Part shown: positions 1 through 11,879 of the stretch, piece by piece
How the letters are laid out: each line of letters starts with the position of its first letter
How positions within the stretch are numbered: the first letter of the stretch is position 1
Assembly (NCBI RefSeq): GCF_964355755.1
Contig: NC_092677.1
Span: 12,668,601 to 12,732,600 of the forward strand
Reading direction: 5' to 3'
DNA from: Antedon mediterranea
Taxonomy: Eukaryota; Echinodermata; Crinoidea; Comatulida; Antedonidae
DNA length: 64,000 nucleotides
Program-made: the position numbers and the translations under genes
The notes under the pieces: generated by a model
The model's database searches: none
Seen by the model: only the letters and a program-made list of their open reading frames with translations
Told to the model about the DNA's origin: nothing

Positions 1-109
1 TTTTAGAATAAATAGCTCTGGGATTACAAATATGTTTACAGCATTACACTCTATTCCCTAATGGTCATCCAGGTAAATGAGTAATAGACTAACTGCTATT
101 TGTTTTTAG

Positions 110-164
110 TTGTTTATTTCACATCAAACATTAAAATTACTTCAAAATGGAGAGATAACAGTAT
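110..164 (+). CDS. Weak candidate exon of an unrecognised plus-strand gene
   Basis: A 55-bp block follows the acceptor TATTTGTTTTTAG and ends at the donor GTAAGC. In phase 0 it reads 18 codons (LFISHQTLKLLQNGEITV) plus one base, so it would end in phase 1. A second frame is also open, which weakens the case. I see no partner exon; it could belong to a gene mostly left of the window. Chance is a real alternative for a block this short. I do not recognise the peptide. Confidence 0.22.
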
Positions 165-1924
165 GTAAGCCGCAACAAGCCGCTTATAAGGACGATCGGG
201 GCAATGGCCTAATGATTACGGTAGGACCTAATCCATCGGCTGTGTTTCAAATCATGAAAATAGGAATCTTTGCATTAAATATTTAAAGCGGCTTTCGTTG
301 ACATAATTCCTTGCATGGTGCATACCAATATGATCGAATGTGATAGATCTCTACCAATGTGTTATATCTTAACCATAGGATCAGGAATTGAAATTGATGG
401 TGGGTTAAGGGTTATTTATGGCTGCAAGATCACTAGAGAGAGCATCATTTATCCTACAGGATTCAACTCAGGTGTGAAATTGACACCTCAGTCATGTTAG
501 CTGTGTATATATAAAATAAATAATAGTAAGTCCCTAATATAAGATTTCCTTCAAATCAGAAAAATAATTCTAGGAATTATAGTCAATCTTGGGACTTGGG
601 GAATGAAACATTTTGAAGGTGTTATTGCGTTTGAGTACATTATTAGAAAACACGGTCTTTGGGTGAATTATGATGAATAAACTGGCAAGGAAATATTAGA
701 ATGGCAACATATGGATAGAGGGAGGAAGGTAACAAAAAGATGGAGATAAGATCTGAACGAAACTATGTTTCTTACAATACTTAGTGGTAATTTTATATGA
801 TGTACTGTGCAACAAGTATACACGTTTTTAAAGGAAAATATTAGTAATATTACATAATATTTTATTATGGTATGTGTTCCTGAACATCAGCCTGACCCTC
901 TTTTTCCACTCCTTCATCCACACTCTACAAAGTCTCAAAATCTGGGATGCTCCACTGATGGCAAGCAATCAATCACCATATTCATATTGTTATAAGGTAT
1001 TATTGAGACAAGCAGATAACACACAAAACATTTATAGGTTAGTACATTTGATAAAAAAATACATTTTAACTGAAAGAGTATAGCTTTAAGAAACATCCTA
1101 AAACCAGTACGATAATAAGTATGCAATGCTTTAGTAAGCTGGTTTAATACAATCCTAATTACAAAAGTACATTAAAAATGACAGACAGAAGTTAATACGT
1201 GGTCATAATTGTAATGGAGAAAATTTGATATTCAATAAGTGATATCACATTTTTTTTAAATAATAAAAATGTGATATGATTCCGTGCGTCGCTATAATGT
1301 TACCATACTATGCTGGATAAATTAATCATATATATAAAAAGTCCTACTGATTCAAATTATCAAAGTTATGATTAATGATTTCATTTGAGATTAAAATTGT
1401 TTGATATAATTCACGGAGGCATAGAGGTATTGGACAGTTGGATTAACTGCCTAATAACGAAAACATTTTCTAGCTCTTCCATCATTATGAGTTATAGTTT
1501 TTTAACGAAATGGAAAATGCAGATGTGCTCGGGAGAAATTAACAAATTAGAAATATAATGCCACATTTGAGTATACTTATTGTCTCAACATAATGTTGGA
1601 TTTTTACCATTAGCTAATGATTATTATAATAATAATACCTAGAGTATATAGGCCTAATAATGTTAATGATGAACATGGATACATATATAATGTGTATTCC
1701 CTGTTTTTAATAAGTTTGATCACTCAAGTTATTGACGCACATTTATGAACACTTGCTAGTATATTTCAAAACTCATTTACCTGTGTGTATTTAGTGCTAC
1801 CAGTGCTCGCAAGTACAATTTTTGTTATGGGAGTGGATGACATACAGTGACTCATACCAAATGGTCTGCTGGTGATTTTTATGTTTTTAATACAACTTTT
1901 TAAATATTTTATCAATTATACATC
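165..1924. other. No gene seen; one higher-complexity island at 165-300
   Basis: The first 135 bases are less AT-rich and non-repetitive (GACGATCGGGGCAATGG, TACGGTAGGACC), without a convincing reading frame, and could be regulatory. The rest is ordinary AT-rich sequence; the short open frames in it lack splice context or codon character. Confidence 0.4.
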
Positions 1925-2166
1925 AATAATAATAATAATAATAATAAACAGTATTTATATAGCGCCTAATGGATCACTGACCCCTCTAGGTGCTTTACAT
2001 AGGACCTTAACTAATGGTAATAAACTATCCCCCGCCGGACACCATTCCGGTATTTCTTAGTCGAGGTTTCGGGGATGGAGACAATCAATAATGTGAAAAA
2101 AAAAAATGTAACAAAGCTTAACTATGCTTAACTAAGGTAAAACTATCCCCCGCCGGACACCATCCC
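1925..2166 (+). repeat. Dispersed repeat of the 'TTATATAGCGCC' type with internal duplication
   Basis: It starts with (AAT)n and then TATTTATATAGCGCCTAATG. A 26-bp stretch containing CTATCCCCCGCCGGACACC occurs at 2022-2047 and again at 2141-2166 with two or three changes. The same opening (ATTTATAGAGCGCCTAATG) recurs at 10900-10920, so this is a dispersed family. I cannot name the family or tell SINE from other non-autonomous element. Confidence 0.65.
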
Positions 2167-3659
2167 AGTTTTACTACTGCCAGTTGTGATTATTTTTTTA
2201 AAAATAAACTTGGAATAAATTTGGAATAGAGTGACTTTTACTAATTTAATTCTACCAATACAGTTTCCCATGACTATGAACACCTAGGAGAAGAGAGGAG
2301 AGAGCAATTCAACCTAACAACTACTTCAATCAACCAATTAAAAGACTGCATAAATGTGGATCCAAGAAGAGGGTTAGAGAAATTCAATGGAAAAAATAGA
2401 ACTTAAGTTTGGCACTAAATTTTTAAATTTTTAGCCTCTCACACCTCCTAATTCAAAATACTTGAACTGTAAATTACATACCAAAACATATCAACAGTAT
2501 GTTTGTCCACCTTTTTGTCCATCTTAACCATTCCATAATGTATTTATTCATCTCTCAACTATCGCAATAATTTCATAAATAAAATGAATTGAATGAATTC
2601 TTCATCATCACTCATCTATGCCAACAAGATTCATTTATTTACTACTATCGATAAACCTTTCATCCATTGTCTACAATATACAACTTAAGACAATACAACA
2701 TAACCATCGTTAAAAACTTTAACACCATGCGAATCTCCTCATTTACACATGCACTCATTTACACGTCTATTAATTAGATCAGTCACACATTTTTTTCTTT
2801 AATGTTCTCCATTAACTTTCATTTGATTGGAAATTTCTCACTTGGATGTACCAAGTTAACCATGCATACATCAACACGTTCGTTTATGTTTTTAATGAAT
2901 GCCTTTATTACAGAATCCACTATATTGCAAATTGGTTGTAAATGAGTTCAGACGAGCCTACATTTTAAAAATTTACTCAGCCATGTTTCCATGCAATAAT
3001 TATTATGTATTCATAATATCATACATTAATTTTCCATATTTTTAAGATACATTATTTTTATTAATTTGTTTATCTTTTAAAAGATCACTTTCCAATCAGA
3101 GTTTACTGGCTTTCTTATCAAATTTGATCTGTTTTAGAAAACTGTAGTATTACTAGTTTTAGCAGGATGGCCAAGCCACCTACACAGCAGTTGTCAAGCA
3201 AAAAATCATTCTACAAAGTTGATTGGCACATCATGAAAATAAAAGCTCCCTAATGTCCAAACTTAATGCAAAATTTTGAAGATTTCTGACCAAGCTTATT
3301 GGACCTAAGACTCAACATCTTTCCCTCCCCCTCCGCCCCCCCCCCCCCCCTGAAGAAAAGTATGAACCTTAAAATAAATATAGGTCAACAACCTATTTGC
3401 GCATGGTTATATAAAGCGTAGGTTGTCTTTCATTATCAATACGGTACTATCTAATATATTGTTGGTATTAAAAAGTTATTAACAAAGGATTTAATCCAAT
3501 TAGTGTTAATACGATTGCTTTATCATTAACTTTTAATGGGTGATGGAGAACTGCCAAAGGGGTTAAAGCTTGTTAGTATGGTGATGTTGATAATGTACAA
3601 ACGTTGGTCAATTAGACAGTTGGATTACAGGGGACAAAATAAATTTTGTAATGATGGTA
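2167..3659. other. No gene seen; AT-rich sequence with a poly-C run
   Basis: Mostly unique AT-rich DNA. An uninterrupted C run lies near 3336-3350, a likely length-variable and assembly-sensitive spot. The open frame starting at 3536 runs straight into the GAT microsatellite and is not credible as a gene. Confidence 0.5.
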
Positions 3660-3830
3660 ATTTAAAGATGATAACAATGATAAAAACTATAATACTGATG
3701 ACACTGATGACATTGATAGATATTATGATGATGATGATGACGATGTTGATGATGTTGATGATGATAATGATGGTGATGATGATGATGATGATAATGATAA
3801 TAATGACGATGTTGATGATGATTTAGTTTT
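3660..3830 (+). repeat. GAT-rich imperfect microsatellite
   Basis: Degenerate (GAT)n with GAC and AAT variants. Because the unit is three bases, long methionine/isoleucine open frames appear automatically; they are not evidence of coding. Similar tracts recur at 4010-4090, 17998-18629, 36060-36330 and 37190-37430. Confidence 0.9.
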
Positions 3831-4009
3831 GTAATTTAGATTTCATACCAGTCAGACATAAATAAAAACATGACAATGATGGCTAATCATGGTCAACATT
3901 AATGATTATTGGTTTGGGTTTTATATTGATAAGATAATTAAAAATTAAAAAAATGATAATTGTCAATGATAGTAATAATAACCCACAGTAATAATAATGA
4001 TTGCTAAAA

Positions 4010-4090
4010 GTGATGATGATGATGATGATGATGATTAATAATGAAGATTCAATGATAACTGACAATGATATTTAGTGATGATGATGATGA
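4010..4090 (+). repeat. (GAT)n microsatellite
   Basis: Nearly pure TGA/GAT repeat at 4010-4035 and a short second run at 4076-4090, separated by AT-rich sequence. Confidence 0.9.
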
Positions 4091-5000
4091 GAGAGGCATG
4101 CATTTTGGCAATCGAGGTTAAGAGATTTTGCCTCTCTAATCGTCAGTGTTCATGTTTTATATCTCATGGAAATAAATAAAATTAATATTCAGAAAGCATG
4201 ACAACTTTAATGATGATAATAATAATGATCATTGGAATGATATCAAACCACGAAAATAGTTTTCACTAAGGAATTAAATAACTATTATGATGAAAATATT
4301 TACACGGTTACAATGAAAATATTATGAAAATATTAAACTTAAAGTTTTGAAGGATTTCTTGAGATGATTGATGCTAATGATGATAAAGATGTAGGTTGCT
4401 GTAGTACTGATGTTAACGATGACAAATGTACTAAAGATGATGCCAGATTTCTTTCAAGTATCTAATATTTCTTTCAACACTTTCAATATCCCAAAGTCAA
4501 TAAGCTTCTCAAAAACTGACATTCAATACGGATCTAATAATGTGGATATTACATATAGATTCAAAATTCATTTTGCTATCCCGCTGCCAGCGTATCATAA
4601 TCATCGTATCTACTAGACCACGTAACAGGGTTCCCAGAGGAAATGCAATCCGCAACGAGAGATGTCATGCTTTCAAGGGCACGGGATAATACTTTTTGTA
4701 AACTTCCTTACCGATTCACCTGGAAATAAGAAATACAACTTAGCAGGAAGTTGTGTATTGCCTTAATGTTGTTTGTGGTTGATATCAGTTCCAAGTCTAT
4801 CTATTTCTTAATTTATATATGCAATTATTTCAGGGTTATCCATAATTTTACATACGTTCCAGCTACTAATAGACCCAAAATTTGAGCATATTAAAAAAAA
4901 AAATAAATAATGTTTCTGCATTATATATGAATACTGATCTTCCTATTAAGGACCGACTTTTGGGACCAAGTTTTGTAGGTCTCTAGAATCTCTCCTCAAA
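4091..5000. other. No firm gene; higher-complexity island at 4590-4730
   Basis: The island is more GC-rich than its surroundings. On the minus strand it has a good acceptor (TTCTTATTTCCAG) and a donor-like CGGTAAGG eight bases later, followed by an open frame containing SLVADCISSGNPVTW that ends in a stop near 4583. No arrangement of these parts gives a clean exon. It could be a regulatory element or a remnant exon. Confidence 0.3.
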
Positions 5001-5150
5001 GATGTACTGTATTGTTCCCCATTTAACATTAAAAATGAAAATTAATCAAATCAGACTTTGAATAGATCATTTTGTAGTTTTAATCAAGTTTTCGTCAGAG
5101 TGAATAACTATTGTGACATTCAAATGGCATATTCAACAAAGAAACAAAAA
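5001..5150 (+). repeat. Diverged dispersed repeat shared with 6320-6600
   Basis: The series GATGTACTGTATTGTTCCCC, TTTTAATCAAGTTTTCGTC, GTGAATAACTATTGTGACAT, AAATGGCATATT recurs diverged at 6321-6395 and 6531-6590 (GATGTATTGTCCCC, CTGAATAACGATTATGTGAC, AAATGGCATATT). It is a low-copy interspersed repeat of unknown class. Confidence 0.6.
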
Positions 5151-5357
5151 ATGTTAAAAAATATTTAAAAAAATCAGTAAGACTATAACTATTTTTTTAT
5201 GGGAAAGTGGTCTCTAATTGAAAGAAATAGTTTAGTAATGAATATAAATAATCAATTTAGTAATGATTAAATCCTTCTCATAGTCCTATAAGCAAGAATT
5301 AACAAGTTTAACAACACCGATGCTAAAAGATGATAAGATTTGAACCCAAGACTCAAA

Positions 5358-5501
5358 AGCTCTGTCTACACTAAACTAGTTTGACGACAAAAAAGTGTAA
5401 TGTGCCAAAATATGGTAATGATGATATGGTAGTGATATGACATCATCATGTCCATATGGGCACACTATATCACTATAAAGTTTGATAGTGTAGTCAGAGC
5501 C
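5358..5501 (+). mobile_element. Palindromic MITE, copy 1
   Basis: Terminal inverted repeats AGCTCTGTCTACACTA and GATAGTGTAGTCAGAGC flank an internal palindrome (TGTGCC / GGGCACA around GACATCATCATGTCCATAT). It is non-coding and about 145 bp. Six more copies lie in the window. The left TIR has lost a few bases compared with the others. Confidence 0.85.
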
Positions 5502-5513
5502 TATCAAGAGCAT

Positions 5514-5533
5514 TGTGTGTGTGTGTGTGTGTA
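5514..5533 (+). repeat. (GT)n dinucleotide microsatellite
   Basis: About ten GT units directly after MITE copy 1. Confidence 0.9.
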
Positions 5534-6320
5534 TGTTTATGAATGGACCACATACTAGAGCGACAATGAATAAATAAACAAAAAATAGTGTTGGTAGTCT
5601 ATGAGTGCTGCTTAGCTGGAAAATCCCACTATTGCCATATAAATTAATAAATTTATGATTAATTAAATGATATAACACAAAAAAATATTAAAACATACTT
5701 TAGAACAATACAAGGTTTAAAGACAGTAGCTTCTCTTCTCAATTATTAACATTTACCATTTATCTCATCGTTCATTAATAATTCGGTATAATATGCTTTT
5801 TTTGCAAAATTTAAGGAATTACAAATATTAAAACATTAGACATTAGAACAATACAAAGTAGTTTAGAGACAGTAGCAATACTTCCTAGCTATAAAGATTG
5901 TAGTACATTAAGATAACTATATTTTATCCAGAGTAACTTTAATGACAATAATCCTATGAGGTTCTGGATTAAATCAAATCCCTTTCATTGGTGGCAATGA
6001 CTCGTTAAATGAAAGCTAAATTATTTCAAAGAGGTCAGAACGGAGTGTATTATCAATAAAAACCTTTTGAATGAACTTGCAGTTAAAAGTTCAAAGAAAT
6101 AGTTGGAATGTTATATTATTAGGATTTTATTTTTTCTATTGAATAGACAAGACTACACATTTTTGTGAAGGCAAGGTACCAATATGTTTAGCAAATGTTC
6201 AATAGATTGTGGGTGTCAATATTATTGGAAAAAAAGAAAGACACTTGCTTATTCCTCTTCTCTTCTCAATTTAAACATTCATCATTTATCTCATCATTCA
6301 TTCATTTTGCAAAATTCAAA

Positions 6321-6600
6321 GATGTATTGTCCCCCCAAAAACAAGATTAATAAAATCTTTAAATTTTGCAGTTTTAATAAAGTTATTCACTTCTGTAAAA
6401 AAAAACAATAAGAAAAAATTATTTCACTTACCGTATAAAAAGAAACGTTTAATATTAACCAAGTACCATTGTCTGACAGACAATTTAAATATTTTTAGCT
6501 TTAAATTTTCAGGTAAATAATTTTTTTTTTAATTCAGTTTTTGGTCAAACTGAATAACGATTATGTGACATTAAAATGGCATATTAAAAAAAAAATGAAA
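6321..6600 (+). repeat. Second copy of the 5001-5150 repeat, fragmented
   Basis: Shares ordered blocks with 5001-5150 but is split by about 135 bp that include a short palindrome (ATTGTCTGACAGACAAT near 6470). Further sequence to 7190 is AT-rich and shows no gene. Confidence 0.5.
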
Positions 6601-7204
6601 AAAAAATGACAATATATCTTTAAGGAATTATAAAAATTAAATTATTTAACATCTTTTAATAGACTGATCAAGTCAAGTATCTTTTGGCATATAAAATATG
6701 TTTTTCAGAATGCAGAAGTTAAAAATCATTGGTCAGAAAGAGCAAAAAGAGAAGTCCATCTCCGGTTTGATGCAGGGAATGCCATGTCTGCTATGTTTAT
6801 TCAGAAATATTAATAATTTCTTAAATTACTGCATTCAGTTACAACACTATCAGCTTCCAAGGTTGAGGTAGTGTTTCCTATTTTAATAATACATTTTTAT
6901 AAGAATGTTTACAATATCAGATGCCATTTATATTAATAATTGTATTGGAAATTTAGATCTGTTAGTTTGGGAGGAAAAAAGTATCAAGTCCATTTTCTCA
7001 TGTGGCAAGGTAAACTTTGTAGTCAAAGTCTCTAACTTATGGCTCTGATTCAAGAACTTTCTCTGGCTAAAGACAATGCCATGATGGAAGCTTAAAGACA
7101 CTAGGGAGCTTTTGATTTGCGAACAACCAACGACCAAACTATGTCATGTTAATTCATTATGAGCATGAAGGAATATTAGGTCATCACCTCGATGCAGGTT
7201 TGAT

Positions 7205-7262
7205 GGTCGCTATTGGCATAAAGCACAAAAGGTTCCGAGTTCGAATCTCGGAGCGACTTTTT
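7205..7262 (+). repeat. tRNA-like minihelix: acceptor plus T arm, no room for D and anticodon arms
   Basis: GGTCGCT (7205-7211) pairs along all seven positions with AGCGACT (7252-7258, one G-U). CCGAG/CTCGG (7235-7251) closes the loop TTCGAAT, a textbook T arm and B box. Five T residues follow, as in a Pol III terminator. Only 23 bases separate acceptor and T arm, against about 41 in a normal tRNA, so it cannot be a canonical tRNA. Most likely it is an internally deleted tRNA pseudogene or SINE head. Confidence 0.6.
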
Positions 7263-8100
7263 CGCATTCCGGGTGGTTTCAAGTTTCTATATACCTTCAA
7301 ATTTGAACATACATGAAATTCCACTCAGATAAAATGTTTGATTCAAAAGGTAATTATCAAGTTTAGTGTTGAGTACTGCTACACTTGTCAAAATGTATGT
7401 TTCTTATAAATCAAATGAAGGTACCATATGATTTGGGATTAACAACAAAGTATGCAAGGTTCATAAAACTAACAAGATACAATAAAATATACATCAATAT
7501 AATCTGCCAACTGTTTCTTTAAACATGGATAAAGCAAACAAAAAAGAATGATGTTTTATGTTAAATTGTATTACAGTTACAGTATATAATTGGATTTCTT
7601 GTGTTCAGCCATTAGAAATATACCATACTAATAACTCATGGGTTGTTAGTATAGAAGCAAGAAAATTATAGACGTATTGACAGTTAAATTAACTTTCCAT
7701 TTAACAAGTTTTAATTTCTTCTTTTAATTTCAAACTATTATAGTAGTAATAAATTTATACTGAACTATAAATTGTTTAAAGAACCTAAAATAGGCTTTCT
7801 ATGTTTAATACTTATTCTGCATAGAATCTCTGTTTAAGATACTTATAGTGGACGATATAGATATATAAAATAACAGAATAAAATGATTGAAGTCTTAGGC
7901 TAAGGAATTAACATTGTTTTTATACAATATGATATATCCTCCAATTTTTAAATTATGCAACTCAAAACTTAAGTATAGCAAAGTTAAAAAAGAAAAAAGA
8001 AAATCATCCACGTAAGAAATCATATTCCACTGTGATTAAAATCTTTATGTTCATTTTATGCATTATTTTTTTAATAATGATTAGTATGTTTAATAGTATA
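7263..8100. other. No gene seen; AT-rich
   Basis: Nothing beyond simple AT-rich sequence. Confidence 0.5.
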
Positions 8101-8260
8101 CAAATAATGAATGTTTATGAGTGCAATGGTACAAATAATGGCACGAGGTGAATGATGAAAGGTTATATCAACGAGGCAAAGCCGAGTTGATATAACCTTT
8201 CATCATTCACCAAGTGCCATTATTTGTACCATTACACGAATACAAAACATTCATTATTTG
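8101..8260. mobile_element. Long fold-back element
   Basis: Arms 8101-8172 and 8186-8260 are inverted copies around the 13-base spacer GAGGCAAAGCCGA. The inner 45 bp or so are almost perfectly complementary (GGTGAATGATGAAAGG against CCTTTCATCATTCACC); the outer part is diverged. Adjacent sequence to about 8410, including the palindrome CTATTTAACGATCGTTGAATAG region and TATATAGGTGTTATATAA, may belong to the same element. No coding sequence is present, so it is probably a non-autonomous fold-back transposon. Confidence 0.8.
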
Positions 8261-8410
8261 TTTTATATAACATCTAGACGTTTTTTTTTCGTACACAAAA
8301 ATGTTTCAAAAAGTACTATTTAACGATCGTTGAATAGTGCATACTATTGCACGCCATGTGACCCACATTCGTCCAATCAAATGACAGGAATTTATATAGG
8401 TGTTATATAA

Positions 8411-9311
8411 TAGAAGATATTCTGTATAGTAGAATGATTAAAGTAACGAATGAAACATACAATCTCAAATACGAATACCATAATATTGTCAGATTTTTTA
8501 ATATATACATTTGTTAAAGACTTCTCTATTTTTCAAACTTAAACAGATAATGATCAATAAATAAAAACTGTGAAAACGCTACCATCAATTTAAAAAAAAT
8601 ATTAACTGGTACATATAGTATAAAGAGGTAACCAGTGAAAAAAAAGAAAAAAATAAGAAAGCAAATTGATACCAACAACAAATAAAAAACATAAGCAGCT
8701 TGTTAAGTCTAGACCTACTAAAGGCCAATCAAGTAGACAGACTAAAGTTGTCATTCATATGTGTGTAAAACACAATTTTATTGACTTTCAATTCCAAAGG
8801 GACAGGTTATAATTGGACATGGTCAATGGCCATTAGGTTGTTGACCTTTACATGCACTTGGTCATTAGTTGTATAGTCTGGACTAAAAGCTTTGGTCCAT
8901 GTAGCATATTATAATAGTTAGTGTAGTACTAGAGAAACTTGAACATGTGTAGAAAAGGTAGCTGCCTAGTCTACTGCTGATAACAAACACTTTAATTCAA
9001 TCCAATTCAATTCAATTCAAATAAACATCCATGCATGTCTTTCCAAATCCATGTGTATAAATGGGTACTACCAGTTTAACGAGGGAAGAACAAGATTACC
9101 CAAAACTAAGAGTAATTTTACTCTTCCTTGGTTTAACCCTTTAAGTGCAAGGAACTTTTATATTTTTATTAGCAAAACTACTTTCCAAAGAATATTATAA
9201 AAAATTACAATAGAAGATATAAATCTTCTGTCAATAAAATGTAGTATAATAATAAACTATAATGACAATGATTTTCTATATCATAAAGATTTTGTTATTG
9301 TTTACCAAAAA
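8411..9311. other. No gene seen
   Basis: AT-rich unique sequence with a short ATTCAA run near 9000. Confidence 0.5.
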
Positions 9312-9539
9312 TAGGGCTCCAGTTTGTGAGTTCTCCTTTTATTTGTTTTGGTTGAAAATTTTGATTTAAGTATGTGCAATGAACCATGAAGACCAAGATT
9401 ATGGTCCCTGGATATCTAGGCCCTGTTTATTTTCTTTTTTTAGGAGAAAAGTTAAAAGTTGTGTAATTTAAAAGTTGTTTAAGTTGTTTAAAGTTTTCAA
9501 CCAAAACAAATAAAGGAGAACACACAAACTGGGGCCCTA
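9312..9539. mobile_element. MITE with about 46-bp terminal inverted repeats
   Basis: The left end TAGGGCTCCAGTTTGTGAG continues through TTCTCC to TTTTGGTTGAAAA. It matches the reverse complement of the right end (TTTTCAACCAAAACAAATAA through GGGGCCCTA) with a few mismatches. The inner 130 bp are unrelated and non-coding. A-rich flanks make the target-site duplication unclear. It differs from the seven-copy palindromic family. Confidence 0.85.
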
Positions 9540-10249
9540 AAAATGAATAAAATAATTATTTAATTAAGGACACAGTTGGTAACAACCAAAGCAAATTAAT
9601 ATTGTATTGGAATAACATAAATATGAGTGTATGCTGATACATATTTTAACAACAAAAATGCCCTGAATAAATAAATATCTAAATTTTGAGTATGTCTGTT
9701 AAATTGCTTTCATTAAGAATACCCGGGGGTTTGTTTGCAACCCTTCTAGCTATTGTATTTCATCATTTTTTTTCAAAATATAATTAGATAGAGTAATTAT
9801 TGGTAGCCAATAACTTAATTAAGAAAAAAACTTAATCCAATACACCCCAAGAAAAAATAGACTTAATTAAGAAGAAAAATAATAAGAAAAATATCGTAAT
9901 ATAATTTTGTAATATTATTATTAAAGATACAAATGGAACTGTAAGGTAATTGTGAGAAAAAAAGTCATCAGCCTAGAAAATACATTTAAATTTTGTTTTA
10001 CTTTTAGATACAAATGAATTAAAACAGCATGTAATTAAGGAAAATAGTCTCAACTCAATAAAGCCTTTACTTTTTTTATACAATTAAAACTGTATACTAA
10101 CGACGACAAAAGTAATACTAATTAAGACTACAGAAGACTAAAAGCTCTGGCCAAAAAGAGCAAATTACGTTTCTCTTAAGGTAAATAACCTATCTCCCCC
10201 TCTTCAATTCCATTACTCTATCACACAACTCATTTCCTTTTATCAAAAA
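9540..10249. other. No gene seen; AT-rich
   Basis: Low-GC sequence with no supported frame or repeat family. Confidence 0.5.
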
Positions 10250-10460
10250 GACAATGCACATGTTTTCTTTCAAAATGAGATTAATTCCGACATTTAATTT
10301 AACTTTTGTATCTTCATGAAGAAGAGAAAAATGTTTTGTTATGCAAATTCGGCTAATGTCCAAAGCATCGAACAGGCAATATATAATTGACTGTGGATTT
10401 GCCCTGAGGCCGTATCACAACTATCAGCATGCGATCAAACAATTGATTCACGTTTTCTCT
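10250..10460. promoter_or_regulatory. Higher-complexity island with POU- and TCF-like sites
   Basis: Non-repetitive and less AT-rich than its flanks, with an octamer-like ATGCAAAT (10341-10348) and a TCF/LEF-like GATCAAA (10433-10439). A chance frame of about 34 codons is open on the minus strand but has no good donor. This is the sort of segment that often proves to be a conserved non-coding element; conservation cannot be judged here. Confidence 0.35.
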
Positions 10461-10887
10461 GGGGTAAATGTATTTTTATTGATCCTTTTTATAGATAATG
10501 AGTATTAAGTAATTCACGATAAAAACCAATTATAACAGCCTTCTTAAAACACAATAAGATGTGCGTAATTATACAGAAACAAACACGTACACAAAAGAAA
10601 GACATTTTAGTGCCAAAAACTGAACTGTTGTTCGTTAGTTATCATGCAATTTAATTTTTCAGCAGAACTTTAGTTGGTAATGGAACCTATTTATTATAAT
10701 GAATGAATATTGAAAACTTAAATAGAATGTTCACAACAAAAATTGGCATACTGGTAGTTGCATACAGAAATTCATGTAGATTAAAAACCACAACATTCCT
10801 TGTGAACAATAGTGTACAAGATTATTTTTAAATCTGTGTCACACCTATATTATTTTGAGATAGAAATAGATTCTGAATGGTATATAA

Positions 10888-11280
10888 TAATAATATCCTG
10901 GATTTATAGAGCGCCTAATGTTGTGAAGCCAAGCGCTGAACATTATTACCCCAGACATTTTTTCCTGATCAAACACATATGGAAACATACTCCCACAATG
11001 CAGCTACTAATCAGCGCAAAGTTGTGTCTTGATCTAACCTGGGTTCCCATTTATACACCTGGGTGGAGAGAGGCAAATGTATATAATTATTATTTAATAG
11101 AGATCATGATATTGAAGGAAGTCTCAGGTAATGGAGAGAGCTTTTGCTTTGCGACGAAAATTGGGAACCAGTTATTACATGTTATTTCATAAATTGGAAC
11201 GTGCTTCCTCACTAGATTGCTCAGATACACAATTTGGGCAAATTCCAAGTCCAAGCGATGACCAACCACAATATATGCAT
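10888..11280 (+). repeat. Dispersed repeat, longest copy of the 'CACCTGGG' family
   Basis: Starts with (AAT)n and GGATTTATAGAGCGCCTAATG, and contains GGAAACATACTCCCACAATG and ACACCTGGGTGGAGAGAGGC. The latter two blocks recur at 27045-27130, the former at 1940. The reading frames crossing it are repeat-derived. Class unknown; no reverse transcriptase or other domain is visible. Confidence 0.7.
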
Positions 11281-11879
11281 AGGTCATCACTAATTACAAG
11301 CTCACTTAGGCAATATGTGAGTAGCCATTTGGAACTAAAAATCAATCTATATAACTTTTATCTTATAATTTGATGATTATGATTACAAAATTATCTTTAT
11401 ATTTTATTCATGACAACTGTATCAGTATATATAAATCCAAAGGCAAATTACTGAAAAAATGTATATTGTATTAACAGCTTTTATCAAGGAAAATAAGGTG
11501 TAATATCTGCTAATTATAATAATGTTTTAATTATTATTATTATAACCATTATAGTACATTCAGACTAATCAAAATGCCTTGATATATACAACATCTGTAG
11601 AAAGACTGCTCACTGACTATGAATCAGCTAGTCCAAAATGACAGAGGGCGCTTGTTAAATTTACTCTTTACACATTTTATAAACATAATACATTTATTAT
11701 ATTAAATGGTATAGGCCTATCTTTGTATATCCAATTTTCTTTTCGTTTTATCATTAAATATCATTTATAAAATTATTGTATTTAATTGATTAGTTATATC
11801 AATTGAAAATAGCATAAATCTACTAATTGGTGCATTTACAACCATTCAATAAAATATTATATAAACAAAAAGTAATAAA
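11281..11879. other. No gene seen; AT-rich with one GAGGGCGC core
   Basis: AGAGGGCGCT at 11643-11652 resembles the core of a CTCF site (see the findings). A TAGGCCTA palindrome lies near 11713. Confidence 0.4.

Noticed and set aside
7205-7262. Functional tRNA gene
   Set aside because: Only 23 bases between acceptor and T arm; D and anticodon arms are absent.
10353-10458. Minus-strand 34-codon frame (ENVNQLFDRM...) as an exon
   Set aside because: It has an acceptor but no usable donor or terminal context. It shows how often protein-like frames occur by chance in the higher-complexity islands.
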